Shown here piece after piece: positions 22,034 through 33,260 of a stretch of 64,000 nucleotides of DNA. Every line of letters starts with the position of its first letter. Positions within the stretch are counted from its first letter, which is position 1. A program made the translations under genes and the position numbers. The notes beneath the pieces are model-generated. The model ran no database searches. It saw nothing but the letters and a program-made list of their open reading frames with translations, and was not told the origin of the DNA. Origin of the DNA: Cephalotus follicularis (lineage: Eukaryota; Streptophyta; Magnoliopsida; Oxalidales; Cephalotaceae). The stretch lies in assembly GCA_001972305.1 (NCBI GenBank), contig BDDD01002124.1, forward strand, positions 24,786-88,785. Reading direction: 5' to 3'.

Positions 22034-24485
22034 TGCTGGAACCTGGAAATGCAGCGGAAGGAAATAGTTTCAGGCAACTAGGGTTTAGGGTGACTAATAT
22101 TAAAAATCGGATTCCGACATGAAGAACACCCATAACCATTACCTAAAATTGTCCCAAGTTGGCCCTAGGATCACTAATTGGACATGTAAAAGACCACATG
22201 GCCTATCCAAGCATGGGAGGGTTTGGTTGGCCTAGGGTTTTCCAACCCCAAAAAGGCCAACTAGGTGAATGGATAGGATTAGCACACTATACCCTAACCC
22301 ATTCCCAAACTTTGTCTAACCCTTAAAAGGAGAGATAGGGTTCGGCATAACCCTAGCCATAACATATAACCTGCATATAAACAAATCATCTAGAGCTTGG
22401 CAAAGCTCTAGGAACAACACACACACCACTTCCACAAAGAAAGTAAAGGTGAAGGATGATAGAACTTACTTAAGGTCTTTACTCCTTCAACTTTGAGATT
22501 TCCTTCCTTTGAGCTCCAAGACTTTTACCTTCACATTAATTGCTCCCCTTGGCACGACAAAGAAGTTTTTTGAAGCCACTTGAAGTGGAGCTTATGTTCT
22601 AGAAAAACTAGACAATTAGAGATAGAGATTTTTGTGTAATCTCCACCTACAATTGTTTTGGTATGGTAAGAGGAAGGTAAGATGGCTTTTCTCCTTTTGA
22701 ACAATGAAGTTCTAAGCATCCATGGTGATGCTTTCTTCTTCAACAAAGTAGAGAAGATGAAGAGAAGAAAACAGAGAGAGATGCCCAATGTTAGAGAGTG
22801 TGTTGGAGAAAAAGAATTTTCTTCTTCTTTATAATTGTGTTGTCATGTGCTATCTTTAATGTTTATGAAAATATCTTCACTCACATGTCTTATAATCCAA
22901 TTAGAAGATGACAACACACACCATTTCCACCTCTCATTGACCGGCCATGTGCTTTCATTTTAAGCCAAGCATTAGCTTGCTTCATGGCTAAGTAAAGCAT
23001 TACTTAATGGATAAGTAATCTTTTCCTTAATGGCTAAGTAAACCTAGTTAACTCAAAATAACTAGTTAGTCACTACAAAGTGACTTAGCCTCCAATTTAG
23101 GCCGGCCATACCTTAGCTCACAAAGTTAGGGTTCGGCCCAATTGGTCTCTCTCTCCATGAAAAGTCCACTTGTCACAAATGACCAAAATACCTCTCGGCC
23201 CGGAATGATCTATTTATGGTGCAACTCGATTTCACTTCCTTAGAAATGAATAAAGTCTAGCAAAATAAATATTCATAGGTGAAGTAACACCTCCCGGGTG
23301 CTATCCTCTCACTCAATGACATGTGCCTCGCACATATCAACATGATCCAAAAACAGGAGGGACCCGAAAGCCCGGTTGGATTCTGGTACGACTATAAGTT
23401 TCCCAGAACATTCCGGAGTTCTGGTACGACCACTTTAATAGTCCCTGACTATTAAAATGACCCCGGTGTGATTCCTTATCACCCCGCGGATCCATGGTAT
23501 CACCCATGTCTATAAGTCATTATCCGGTAAACCAGTACTTTATCCAGTCAACGGCATATGTGTCATGTATCCTACGTCATACTTAACTCCGACCGCGACC
23601 TAGGGTTCGGAATAATCTCACCCCCAGGAAAAGCCGCGATAACTATAAATTCATGTACGCACTGAGACTATCGGCAGACTATCTCGGAAAACCCTATTCC
23701 AGTCTACCTATACCTGGCCAGGAATTTTAAGTCTACAACGGACATAAATAATATAGAGCCGATCACCCTCTTACGGGTATGACGATTCCTTTATTGTGAA
23801 CTCGCCCATACATCTCAACGAAGTTTCCACAAGACCCAAAGACAACCCTTTTGCCAGCACGTGGCTAGTGCTAGGGAAGGCGGAAATCAAAGTCAAGCAG
23901 TTGCAACACAATGCATGCCAGCCGCTCAGGTCTAAGGACACAACGTAGCTCCACGAATGGTCTACTAGTCACCATAGACTATACACTACCGATACTATAG
24001 GAATCCTATTGACATAGGTAAAACTTTCCAAATAGGTTTCCTATGGTGGGTCTGTTCAGTGACATGCTCCTTGCATGTACCCCGCATCAGCTTTAGGGTA
24101 AACCCAAATGGCAACGAGATGATCCATCCTCCACTAAACCTGGGAGCAAGCATAATACGACAAGTCTTTACGATTCATATATTGCCCAAAAAGTGAACCT
24201 ATGACTTGGAACATTTTATCAGAAGGGAGTAAGGATCTCATTCTCATAACCTCTCGGGCATGAGATCCAACACTTTTTTCGATAGGGCACTATATGTGTA
24301 CTCGAATGACATGGTGATCATCCGATCCATTTAAGATGGTTTGGCATAATACATATAGTATGGTTTGCCATTGGTAAATTAAATATGCACATAAACATAA
24401 AGTGAATACAGATCATACAAATAGAAAGTGTTTGTACAAGCTAAATACCACATCGTGGCATGCAGGGACACCCCCTACTCCAACA
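22034..24485 (-). repeat. 5' LTR of element B
   Basis: 2452 bp, TGCTGGAACC to CTCCAACA. It would hold the promoter for B's minus-strand transcription. It matches 5964-8413 throughout. The flank TGGAG (24486-24490) is the right target-site copy. Confidence 0.93.
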
Positions 24486-25380
24486 TGGAGAACTCATGTG
24501 TAAATCCATTTTCATTACAAAAGTTATCAAATAAGTGATTTTCAAATTCTTTTCCATGATCACTTCTAATGTTAAGAATAGAAGTGTCCTTTTCTTTTTG
24601 GACGATTTTGCAAAAGGTTGAAAATTCTTTAAAGGCTTCGCTTTTGTGGGCAAGAAAAATAGTCCATGTATATCTAGAGTAATCATCGACTATGACCATG
24701 GCATAGGATTTACCACCTAGACTTCTAATGTCTATTGGACCAAATAGATCTATATGTAAGAGTTGTAATGGTCTAGATGTAGATACTATGTGTTTATTTT
24801 TAAAGGATGCCCTAGTTTGTTTACCTTGTTAACATGCGTCACAGATTTTATCCTTTTCAAAGTTAAGTTTGGGAAGACCCTTAACTAATTCATGTTTCAG
24901 AACTTTTGTAATATTTGTCATTCTTACATGACTTAGTCTTCTATGCCATAGCCAGCTATCATCTTTTAAGGAAACTAAGCATTTAACGTTTTTTAGGTCA
25001 TTTAAATCTATGATATAAACGTTTCCTTGTCTGTGTCCTATGAACCTAGTTTGATTATTATTAGTATCTATTACTCTACACACTTCCTTTTCGAAGGTGA
25101 ATTTACAATCTTTGTCACATAATTGACTTATGCTCAAAAGATTGTGTTTCAGCCCATTTACAAATAATACATTGTGAATAAGAGTTCGATAGTTACCTAT
25201 GGAGCCGAATCCCATAATTTTGCCTTTTGCATTATCTCTAGATGTACCAGCTCCTTCTTCCTTTGATTCATAGTTGACTAAGAGGCTCTTGTCGCCCGTC
25301 ATATGCTTGGAGCATCCACTATCCAAGTACCATTAGGTCTTCTTGGATAGTGCTTTCAAGCACATCTACAAAAAATCAAT
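24486..25380 (-). pseudogene. Element A protease, GAG-pre-integrase and integrase N-terminal half
   Basis: Minus strand. The aspartic protease begins with an intact DSGCSKHMTGD box (near 25326-25294). The GAG-pre-integrase zinc region is LWHRRLSHVR ... ICDAC (about 24960-24830), followed by a stop near 24829. The integrase core holds LLHIDLFGPI and VDDYSRYTWTIFLAHK (near 24690) and ends at ENGFTHEFS, where element B begins. The rest of the core lies left of 5964. Another stop sits just upstream of the protease box near 25334. Confidence 0.9.
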
Positions 25381-26199
25381 TCAGGTTTTTGTTTGAGGTA
25401 CCCAACTGGTTTTGGGTCCCTTGGGGTTAGTCATGATGGTTCCTTTAGGAACCCAATTTTTCTTGATTCTAAGAAAGTTTGTATCATGCATGATATTTAC
25501 TTTATAAAAGCATGCGGTAGAAATGTGTCCTAGTTTATCACAGTTATTGCATGAAACATTTATTTTTCTTTTATTTGTGTTATTTCTATAATGCATGGCA
25601 TTTTTCTTGTAAAAGCATACAAAAGATGTATGACCGATTTTTCCACATTGAGTACATGTATTATTTACAATTTTCTTGTTCATGGCATTTTTCTTATGAT
25701 AGCAAGCAGAAGATACATTTCCATATTTACCACAATAGTTACAAGAGTTAGTATCATTTCTTTTAACCATTGCATTTCTTTTATGATAAGATATAGATGA
25801 TATATGTCCTATCTTACCACAATATTCACAAATATTTTTCGTAACTTTCCTTTTACAAGAAACATTTTCTACCTTATTCTTTTCCATCATTTCGTTCCTT
25901 TCAAAGAAATTTCGATAATGTTTTACATTGTTCATCTTTTCATATCCTAGTCCTGCTTTGTCAAATACACATCTTTGCATTCATAGCAGGTTTTCTAGTT
26001 TTTCACTACTACTAGAGAATTTTGAAAAGGTTTTCTTTAAGGCATCCACTTCAATCTTAAGATTCTTATTTTCTTCTTCTAGGTGAGCTACTTCATTTTC
26101 AAGAAAGTCAATTTCTACATCTTTAGAGTTGATTTCCTTAGTTAAGTCAATTGTTTTTAGTTCATCATTCTCATTTGTCAAAGTTCTGACCTTTTTCTT
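25381..26199 (-). pseudogene. Element A gag C-terminus: coiled coil and four zinc-knuckle repeats
   Basis: Minus strand. Frame 26181-25981 is a strongly heptad-like Glu/Lys/Leu segment, a predicted coiled coil. After a stop near 25983, frame 25980-25381 has four tandem units of about 35 residues with the pattern CX2C(G/D)KXGHXSXXCY. Units 3 and 4 (CTQCGKIGHTSFVC and CNNCDKLGHISTAC) are canonical CX2CX4HX4C. Unit 1 lacks the last Cys and unit 2 has Asn for His. Such knuckles bind RNA or DNA in gag proteins; four in series after a coiled coil is more than the usual one or two. Confidence 0.8.
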
Positions 26200-27338
26200 T
26201 CAGGAAGCAATCATAGAATTATACTTTTCACACATAATGATGAGTTCATCGTAAGTTACCTCTTCGCTTTCCTCCTCCTCTTCTTCCTCGAATGCCAGCA
26301 AAGCTAGTTGGGCAACTTCTTCCCGAGTATCCTCATCTGAGCTTGATTCGTCACTATCATCCCAAGTGGCGATCATTGCTTTCTTCTTCTTTATGGATCC
26401 TTTCTTTTTGAGACGAGGGCAATCACTTTTGTAGTGCCCTGGCTTGTTGTACTCAAAGCAGATAACTTCTTCCTTTTTGCTCGATTCACCTTTTTGCTAA
26501 ATTTTTCTGTTTGGTTTCCCACCAAACTTCTTTTTGTTTGCTAGGAATCTTTTGAACTTTCTTGTGAAGAGTGCGAGATCTTCATCATTAGAATTGTTTT
26601 CATCATTGTCAGAGTTTTTGATTTCGGATGATTTTAGAGCAACTACTTTTTTCTTCCTTCTTTCCTTCTTCTCATCTTCGACTCGCTTTTGCATTGTTAG
26701 CTCATAGGTCATTAGAGACCCTAGAAGATCTTCAAGGGGAAGGATGCTTAGATTCTTTGCCTCTTCGATTGCAGTGACCTTTGGCATCCATGATCGTGGC
26801 AAGCACCTGAGAATCTTTCTTACGAACTCACTATTAGAAAATGTTTTGTCAAGAGATTGCAATGCATTGATAATGTTAGTAAATCGGGTAAACATGGATT
26901 TTATGTCCTCATCTTCATTCATTTGGAACAGTTCATACTCGTGAACTAACATACTATTTTTGCATCTTTTATTTGATTTGTCCCTTCGTAGGTGACTTCG
27001 AGTCTATCCCACATTTCTTTAGTGAAAATGCAAGAGGAGACTCTATTAAATTCACTACAGTTCATGGCACAGATAATTACATGTTTGGCTTTTGCATTCA
27101 ATTGAACTCTTCTCCTATCATTGTCATTATACGCGATTCTAGGTTTGGGAATATTTTCTCTGTTTTCATCTCTAATAGAGGGTAGATGTGGACCATCAAC
27201 AATTAGGTCCCACAAATTATAATCTAAAGATTGTATAAAGACAGTCATCTTAGCCTTCCAATGGCTATAATTGTTTCCATAAAAAAATGGGGCTTTTGAG
27301 ATGTTTTGACTCTCTCCGTTGTTCATGTTCATTGTCAT
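26200..27338 (-). pseudogene. Element A gag (UBN2-type) with first zinc knuckle
   Basis: Minus strand from the ATG at 27338. The N-terminal part has FYGNNYSHWKAKMTVFIQ and WDLIVDGP, typical of SIRE-like gag. A one-base frameshift near 26950 separates it from frame 26952-26497 (MLVHEYELFQMNEDE, then FTNIINALQSLDK), which ends in a Lys-rich basic stretch. Past a stop at about 26497 is a zinc knuckle whose second Cys is Tyr (CFEYNKPGHYKSDC, near 26460-26420), then an acidic Glu run. Frames on the plus strand here are shadows. Confidence 0.88.
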
Positions 27339-27386
27339 TATAGATCGTTAGAAGCTCTAGCCATTAAGAATTATAAGCTAACCTCT

Positions 27387-27397
27387 CTCTGATACCA
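27387..27397 (-). promoter_or_regulatory. Primer-binding site of element A
   Basis: The minus strand reads TGGTATCAGAG, the initiator tRNA-Met complement. About 12-26 bases including a run of C separate it from the LTR end, depending on where the boundary is placed. Confidence 0.85.
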
Positions 27398-27409
27398 ATT
27401 AAATAAACT

Positions 27410-28732
27410 ACAGGGGGGGGGGGTGAATTGTAGTTTATTACTAATTAATTAACTTTTTCGAATTTAAATAGATTTGGCAATGGACATAAAATAATCAAGC
27501 AGTAAATAAATAAATTACGCAGTAAGAGTTAGAAAGATGCAAACAAATTTATAGTGGTTTGGGAAAGATCGTGCATACGTGCACTTTCCCAAGGTCCTCC
27601 TTGAGATTCCATTAGTGTTCCACCCGAACATAAACTCCGAATATCTTTACAGGGGCTATTCGGTACACCTTACAAGCTTTTGTGATTGACCTTAATCACA
27701 AGGGTTCAGTCCCCTTTTCTCTCTTAGGGTTCACTCCCCTTACAAGTTTGAATTACAAGAATAATAGGTGTTTTGTGTAACCTCTCAAAGGTTTGATATG
27801 GCTATTTTGATTACAATAGATCGAACTTTATTCTTGCTGATATGAAGGTTTTTGATTTCTTGCTCTTGATTTTCTTTTTCGTTGCTTGAATAAAATCTTT
27901 TCTTCTTTCAATCTCTTGTTCTTGTTTTTATTTTGCTGATTTGATTTTATTGTAATAATGTTTGGACCTTGGGAGTTGAAGCTTTTTGTCTTGAAAGATG
28001 TTCTATCAGCCTTGCAAGTAGTATTATCAGTCTTCGAAGTTGTGTTTTCAGTCTTGGAAGTTGTAGCCTTATAAAACAGCTCATTTAACTGTTGTCAGTA
28101 ATTTTCCCGCGCGTAAAAGCGTCGACGGAGTTCTGTAAAGTGTCATCGTTTCTGTGAGTGTTTGATATTTGAATTTTGAAGTTTTTCTCCAAGCGCCGAA
28201 GTTCTAGATCATGGTGTCGACGGAGTGTCACAAAGCGCTTACGGTTCTGTGTTAAGTGTCGCCGCTTTGTATTCTGTTAATCTCCTCAAAAACTTAGGTT
28301 CTAAACCTCTGATAATTTCCCTTTAACTGTCGACCCTTTGTCTTCAAAGCACTGACGCTTTATTCTGAGTGTCGTCGCTTTGTATTCGTTTATTTTCCTC
28401 AAAAACTTCTGTTCTAAACTGCTGATATCTTCCTTTTAACCGTCGACGTCTTGGCTTCAAAGCGCGGACGCTTTATTGAGAGCGTCGTCTCTTTGTGCAA
28501 CTTCAGTTGATTCAAAAGCTTCTATTCTAAACTGCTGATAGCTTCCTTTTAACTATCGACGTCTTGGCTTCAAAGCGCTGACGCTTTATCCTGAGCGTCG
28601 ACGCTTAACCCTGTTTTTGCAGTTTTCTGTTTTGACTTTGCACCTTTTATCTTTGACTTGCACAATAAGAAACTTTGTTAAATACACAAATATGTTATCA
28701 TCAAAACATGGATTGAGACATAAATGTCAACA
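27410..28732 (-). repeat. 5' LTR of element A
   Basis: Counterpart of 1-1502. The outer end is exact (TGTCAACA ending 28732). The inner edge is uncertain because of a G11 run at 27413-27423. It has one copy of the segment that is duplicated in the 3' LTR. Palindrome clusters lie at 28113-28605, with units beginning TTCTAAACTGCTGATA near 28303, 28412 and 28526. Confidence 0.9.
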
Positions 28733-29582
28733 CCTATTGTTTATAGTATTGATTTTATGCATGTTTAGTCGGGATATTTTGGGACGAGTTTTGGAAATTG
28801 GCTAGATTGACTATATAAGCCAACCCTTAGCCATTTCTCCTTTACTCCTCTCATTTTCTCCATTCTTCTGCTTCTCTCTCTACCCTTCTCCCCCTCTCTC
28901 TTGCTGAGCAGCTTCCTTCCTCTTCCCAGCAGCTCCGGATTGCTCCACCAGCAACAAACAGCAGTTGCAAGTCTCGACCTCTCTGTTTGGGCAAGACAGT
29001 AGCTGGTTTTTGAGTGCTTCCAACCCATTGATTGATTGTTAGCACAACTGTTGAAGCTCCAATTATAGGTAGGATTTCTCTACTTGAATTGTCTATTGCT
29101 CGATTGATTGATTGATTGAATTGAATGATTGAGCGATTGTATTGGATTGAATTGTGTTACAAGGGTTTTTAAATTGAATCCTTGATCTAATTGATCTAGG
29201 AATATTGGAAGTGTAAATTGAAGGTTGTAACAAGTTTTACTAACCTTAAAGTAGTGATTTTAACCCTTGGTTTTCAAAGAATGGCTTTAAACTGGATTTT
29301 GACCTCAGAACGGCTACTTTTTCTGCTTAAAAATGGTTTTTCCCGACACAGACGTCGACGCCTATCCCATTGGCGCCAACGTCTTGAGCTTTTGAAATGT
29401 TTTACTGAGGTTTATTTAACGTTTGCGTTAACGTGTATCTTTGGTGCTGACACGTACGACTTGGGATTTCTTTTCCCAAAAAAAAGTCAACGTAAGTTAT
29501 ATCAGCCTACTCAGTGTCGACGTTTTCTGTTTACGAGTCGATGCCTTGACTCAAGGACGTCAATGCCTAAACCCACTGGTTT
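28733..29582 (+). repeat. LTR F, left part (Gypsy-type, D family)
   Basis: From CCTATTG onward this aligns with element D's LTR from about 29685, including GCATGTTTAGTCGGGAT, GACTATATAAGCCAA (a TATA-like box with a downstream CT-rich leader) and the TTTTAAACTGGATTTTGAC region. It therefore starts about 100 bp inside LTR F; the first part lies beyond element A, outside the window. It contains a GACGTCGACGCC motif at 29352. LTR F continues at 47302 after element D. Confidence 0.85.
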
Positions 29583-30045
29583 TGTGATGACCCGAATTCC
29601 CTTTGGTACTGTTCATGCATACATCGTAACGTATTGTACCGTATTGGACCGTACTGAACTGTATTGAATTGAGGTATTCTTGTACCTATTGATATTGTAT
29701 TGATCGCATGCATGTATAGTCAGGATTTTGGGCCGAGTTTCGGAGAGTTGATCGAATTGACTATATAAGTCAATTCTTTCTCTCCTTACTCTCACATTTC
29801 CCATTCTGAATTGCATGATTGATTGAGTGATTGAATTGAGTGAATTGAGGTTTTTAGGGTTTATAGCTAATCCTTGACCTAATTGTTAGTTAAAGAATTG
29901 AATTTGAATTTGAAAGGTTGTAACTAGTCCTACTAACTTCAAGTGATTGATTTTAAACATTGGTTTTCAAAGAATGGCTTTAAATTGGATTTTGACTTGA
30001 GATTGGCCCCATTTTCTGCCTAAAAATCGACTCTGCCCGGGAAAG

Positions 30046-30375
30046 ACATCGACCCTTAGCCCAAAGACTTCGATGTCTTTTTCATCTGAGTGCTTTATCC
30101 TTGATTCTGCAGCAAAGACATCGACGTGTTTCAAATACGTCAACGTCTTTGCCTCGAGATGTCTCTCCTATGGAAAGACATCGATGCCGAACATCGATGC
30201 GCATTCTCAGGCAGTTTTTATTGAAAAGCGTCGACGCCTTTCTCCAAGGACGTCGACGTCTTTGGCCAGTTCTCTACATAAATAGGGAAAGACATCGACG
30301 TATTTCAAAGAGATCGACGTCTTTCCACCATTTTAAAGAGGAGACGATGTCTTTCACCGAAGACATCGGCGTCTA
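30046..30375. repeat. GACATCGACGTCTTT palindrome cluster in D's left LTR
   Basis: TCGA centres occur at 30049, 30070, 30121, 30181, 30194, 30231, 30253, 30295 and 30314, with a TCAA variant at 30140. Frequent steps are 19-22 bp, and one is 42 bp. The cluster is absent from D's right LTR because that region was deleted. Confidence 0.8.
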
Positions 30376-31366
30376 ATGTACTGAAAGGAGTTTTTAACTG
30401 TTTTAAAACTAGTTTTCCACTTCTTTTCACATCGCCACTTGACCGAAGCCTCACTTGAGGTGTTCAAGTGTTCGAAAAAAGTTTTAATGATTGTACCGAC
30501 CGATTGATTGCCTGAGTCATGAGTGTTGCTGTGAGTCTAAGTCGGTAAAATGGACGCACGTTCCAATCCCTCCATTAGGCACCACCACTTATTGGCCTTG
30601 CTTCGACGTTGTATTGATACATTGATCGATTGCTTGAGTCCTGAGTGTTGTTACGAGCCTAAGTCGGTACGATGGGTGCACGTTCCCATTTCTCCATTAG
30701 ACACCACCGCTTATTGACTTTACCCATTATTGTATTGACATGATTGATTGCTTGATTGTATTGTATGGAACCTATAGAGCGACCATATGATTCATGTCGG
30801 CATGTTAGGTCGTTGACTCTGTCCACCTATTTTGCCGATCGTTTCATTTATTGTATTGTATTGACCCGCTGACGAGCGGTATCGATTGATTGTAATTGAT
30901 GCTCCCTTGAGGCCGTAGCTCCCTAACGGTATCAGTAGCTCCCTTGGTTGTAGCTCATCGAGACCATATTGACCCAGCCATAGGCCGAAAGATCTATGAG
31001 TCCCAGACCTGATCAATCTGGAAACCGTAGATAGATCTTCCACCCTTTTTGAAGGACTACCTTCCGTGGGATTAATCACCGGTAACCGATTGACATTGTA
31101 TTGACCCGGTCGCATGCTCTATAGGATATTGATTGATTGATTGGGTGTTTCATACACCACCATTGAGTGTCTGTCATTGATTGATTGTTATATATCCTAT
31201 CCGTGTGCTCTGTTATGGGCCACTGTCATACGGGTAGTTTGATCGCCAATTGTACATGTACATTTGCCATGTCATGCATTGATATTGTACACTGCACATT
31301 GATATTGTATATATTGCCACTGATATTGCACATTGTACATGCATACATGCTACATGGGGTTTCTGC

Positions 31367-31404
31367 TTAGCCAGTGTGGCTAACCCCATCCTTCGGGGTG
31401 GGGC
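31367..31404 (+). promoter_or_regulatory. Double stem-loop in D's LTR, one with a TTCG loop
   Basis: TTAGCC (31367-31372) pairs with GGCTAA (31378-31383) across a 5-base loop. It is followed by CCCCATCC-TTCG-GGGTGGGG, an 8-bp stem with one G-U pair and a TTCG tetraloop. It lies about 350 bp before the LTR end. Role in transcript end formation or packaging is only a guess. Confidence 0.6.
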
Positions 31405-31736
31405 TGTGTTGTACCTTTGTGTGCGGCATAGTTAGGGCAGCAGGTAGCAGCGGACAAAGAGATTGAAGACTCGATTCGATCGCACGACCGTTTGGGCATC
31501 GCAGAGCGGATCGAGATATCGTAGAAAAAGGATTGATTTGTTATGTATTGTAAAAGACTGTATTGTAAAAGCTTTGCATTGTGCTGTAAGGATGGATTTG
31601 TATCTTCAGCAACTGATGTGTATTGTAAAGTTTTAAAGTTTTCGCATTTGTATATTGCTAGTCCCGACCATTGTATTGTGTTTTGGATTAAGTGTGATGC
31701 CACGTGTCCGCCCTGCGGGCGCGGGGTGTTACAGTA

Positions 31737-31747
31737 TGGTATCAGAG
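31737..31747 (+). promoter_or_regulatory. Primer-binding site of element D
   Basis: TGGTATCAGAG three bases after the LTR end at 31733, matching initiator tRNA-Met. Confidence 0.9.
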
Positions 31748-31916
31748 ACATTGGTCGGCCTGCTAGCTAAGTATATAAATGCGTTGATTGAGATTGACTG
31801 AATGGATTTGCATGATATGTGTTCTTGCTTATTCATGCTATTGTTATTGGAAAAGAGTTTGATATTGGAATTGGAAGTGATTGCATCTGATCATCCCATT
31901 GTTGTCTCTTATAGTA

Positions 31917-33260
31917 ATGGAAAATAGACGAAGGCGTGGCCGACGGGGTGGAAGGAATGCTCCTGCCCTTGCTCCAGACCATGTTCCTGTTGATGATGAA
32001 CCGGCTCCTGGTAATGCTTTTCCAGTGTATGATCCTAATGCTCCACCAGCGGGTACTGACCCTGAGGTTTGGAGACAATTGTGTGCCACCATGGCACAAA
32101 TGCATACTCTGATGGGACCCCAACAGGATAGAGTGGAACGTAGACCAAGGAGGGAAGACATGTTGAGCCGCTTCTTAAAGTTGCAACCTTCAGCATTTGT
32201 AGGACTCCCTAACCCTACCCTTGCTGAGTCTTGGCTAATCCATATGGAAAAGATTTTTGAGGTTATGGGATGTGATGATGAACAGAGATTAGTTTTGGCA
32301 GTGTATATGCTCCAAGGAGAAGTTGAGCACTGGTGGGCTATGGTTAACACAGATTGGACAAGAAATGGTACAGTCCGCTCTTGGGATGCCTTCAAAAGAG
32401 AATTCAATGCAAGGTACTACCCTCAAGTAGATACAGACAAAAGGAAGATTGAATTTGCTAACTTGGTACAAGGAAGAATGACAGTTGCTGAGTATGAGGC
32501 GAGATTCATGCAGTTAACCCAATCTGCCCCATACTTAGTGGAAGGCCAAGAGCGTAGAGCAAAGAAGTTCCTTCGGGGACTGAGATTGGATTTGAGGAGG
32601 CAATTGACTCCCTTGGGGTTGACCTCAATATCAGATATTTCTTCCCGAGCTATGCAGCTTGAGGATATTGCAGATGAGGCTAAACTGATGAGGAATGCAG
32701 CCCGCACCAAGCCTACTCCTTCTTCTTGGCAAAGTGGTAGTGACAATGGCAGTGATAAATCAAAGAAAACAGATAGTAGCCCCTCAACTGGTTCTCAGGG
32801 TAGCAATCAAGATAGCGGGAATCTGTCCCGTTCCCAGAGGAGAGGCAGATCGAGGAACGCACGTTGAGGAGGCCGATCTTCAGCACCTAGTCAGAGTACA
32901 CCCTCCAAACTTTCTGAGAGTGGTAAGCAGAGTGCTACGGTTCCTTGTGTGCATTGTCAGAAGACCAACCATACTTCTGAGAATTGTAGATGGTTCTTGG
33001 GCCATTGCTTGGTTTGTGGTGGTCCCGACCACATTGCTAGAGACTGTCCTCAGAGTTCTTGTCCTAGAGGATTTGATCAGACACAGCGGGCACCACCTCC
33101 ACCAGGACCTACAGCTAGTGTACCGTCTTCTTCTCGTGGGACTTCGCAGTCCAGGGGGAAGCAGCGTATGAGTTCTGCTCCGATAGTTCAGGCTAGAGTG
33201 TTTGCTATGGAACCGAGTGCTGCAGCGGGATCAGATGTTGTGATTGGAGGTACCATTTGA
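31917..33260 (+). pseudogene. Element D gag with zinc knuckles
   Basis: The start is the ATG at 31917, giving a basic N-terminus (MENRRRRGRRGG); an upstream in-frame ATG at 31881 lies in the leader. The retrotransposon gag core runs from about residue 85 (SWLIHMEKIFEVMGCDDE, EVEHWWAMV, VAEYEARFMQL). A Ser/Gln-rich linker follows, with a TGA at 32865-32867. Two knuckles then appear, CX2CX4HX4C each (CVHCQKTNHTSENC and CLVCGGPDHIARDC). A second TGA closes the frame at 33258-33260, just before the protease. Confidence 0.92.

Larger units (their letters stand above)
5964..24485 (-). mobile_element. Copia retrotransposon B (Tork-type group, tentative), nested in A
   Basis: It is bounded by two LTRs of about 2.45 kb (5964-8413 and 22034-24485) that are highly similar end to end. 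The minus-strand order is 5' LTR, primer site, leader, gag, GAG-pre-integrase/integrase, RT/RNase H, polypurine tract and 3' LTR. It has gained a Gypsy pol fragment (11503-13632) with a duplication of its own integrase region, and Gypsy element C (15799-20671). Lineage is judged only from the RT sequence style and LTR size. Confidence 0.93.
1..28732 (-). mobile_element. Copia retrotransposon A (SIRE/Maximus-like), interrupted by element B
   Basis: This element reads right to left: 5' LTR (about 27410-28732), tRNA-Met primer site, gag with coiled coil and zinc knuckles, protease, integrase, reverse transcriptase, RNase H, an extra ORF, polypurine tract and 3' LTR (1-1502). Integrase before RT marks it as Copia. 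The Asn-rich gag and an additional ORF downstream of RNase H suggest the SIRE/Maximus lineage. Element B splits the integrase at 5963/24486. The right flank (CCTAT, 28733-28737) would be the target duplication, but the left flank lies at or beyond the window edge. All ORFs carry stops or frameshifts, so it is non-autonomous. Confidence 0.93.
29583..31733 (+). repeat. Left LTR of element D
   Basis: 2151 bp from TGTGATGACCCG to GGGGTGTTACA. It has a TATA-like GACTATATAAGTC at about 29759, rich in ATTGATTG runs on either side. A palindrome cluster lies at 30046-30375, and two adjacent stem-loops lie at 31367-31404. Confidence 0.9.

Noticed and set aside
27413..27423. G-run as a G-quadruplex
   Set aside because: A single G11 run without other nearby G-tracts; it is more simply the purine-rich edge of the LTR and prone to sequencing error.
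29095..29155. ATTGATTG-rich tract as a separate satellite
   Set aside because: Short, irregular and typical of D/F LTR composition; no fixed unit is maintained.
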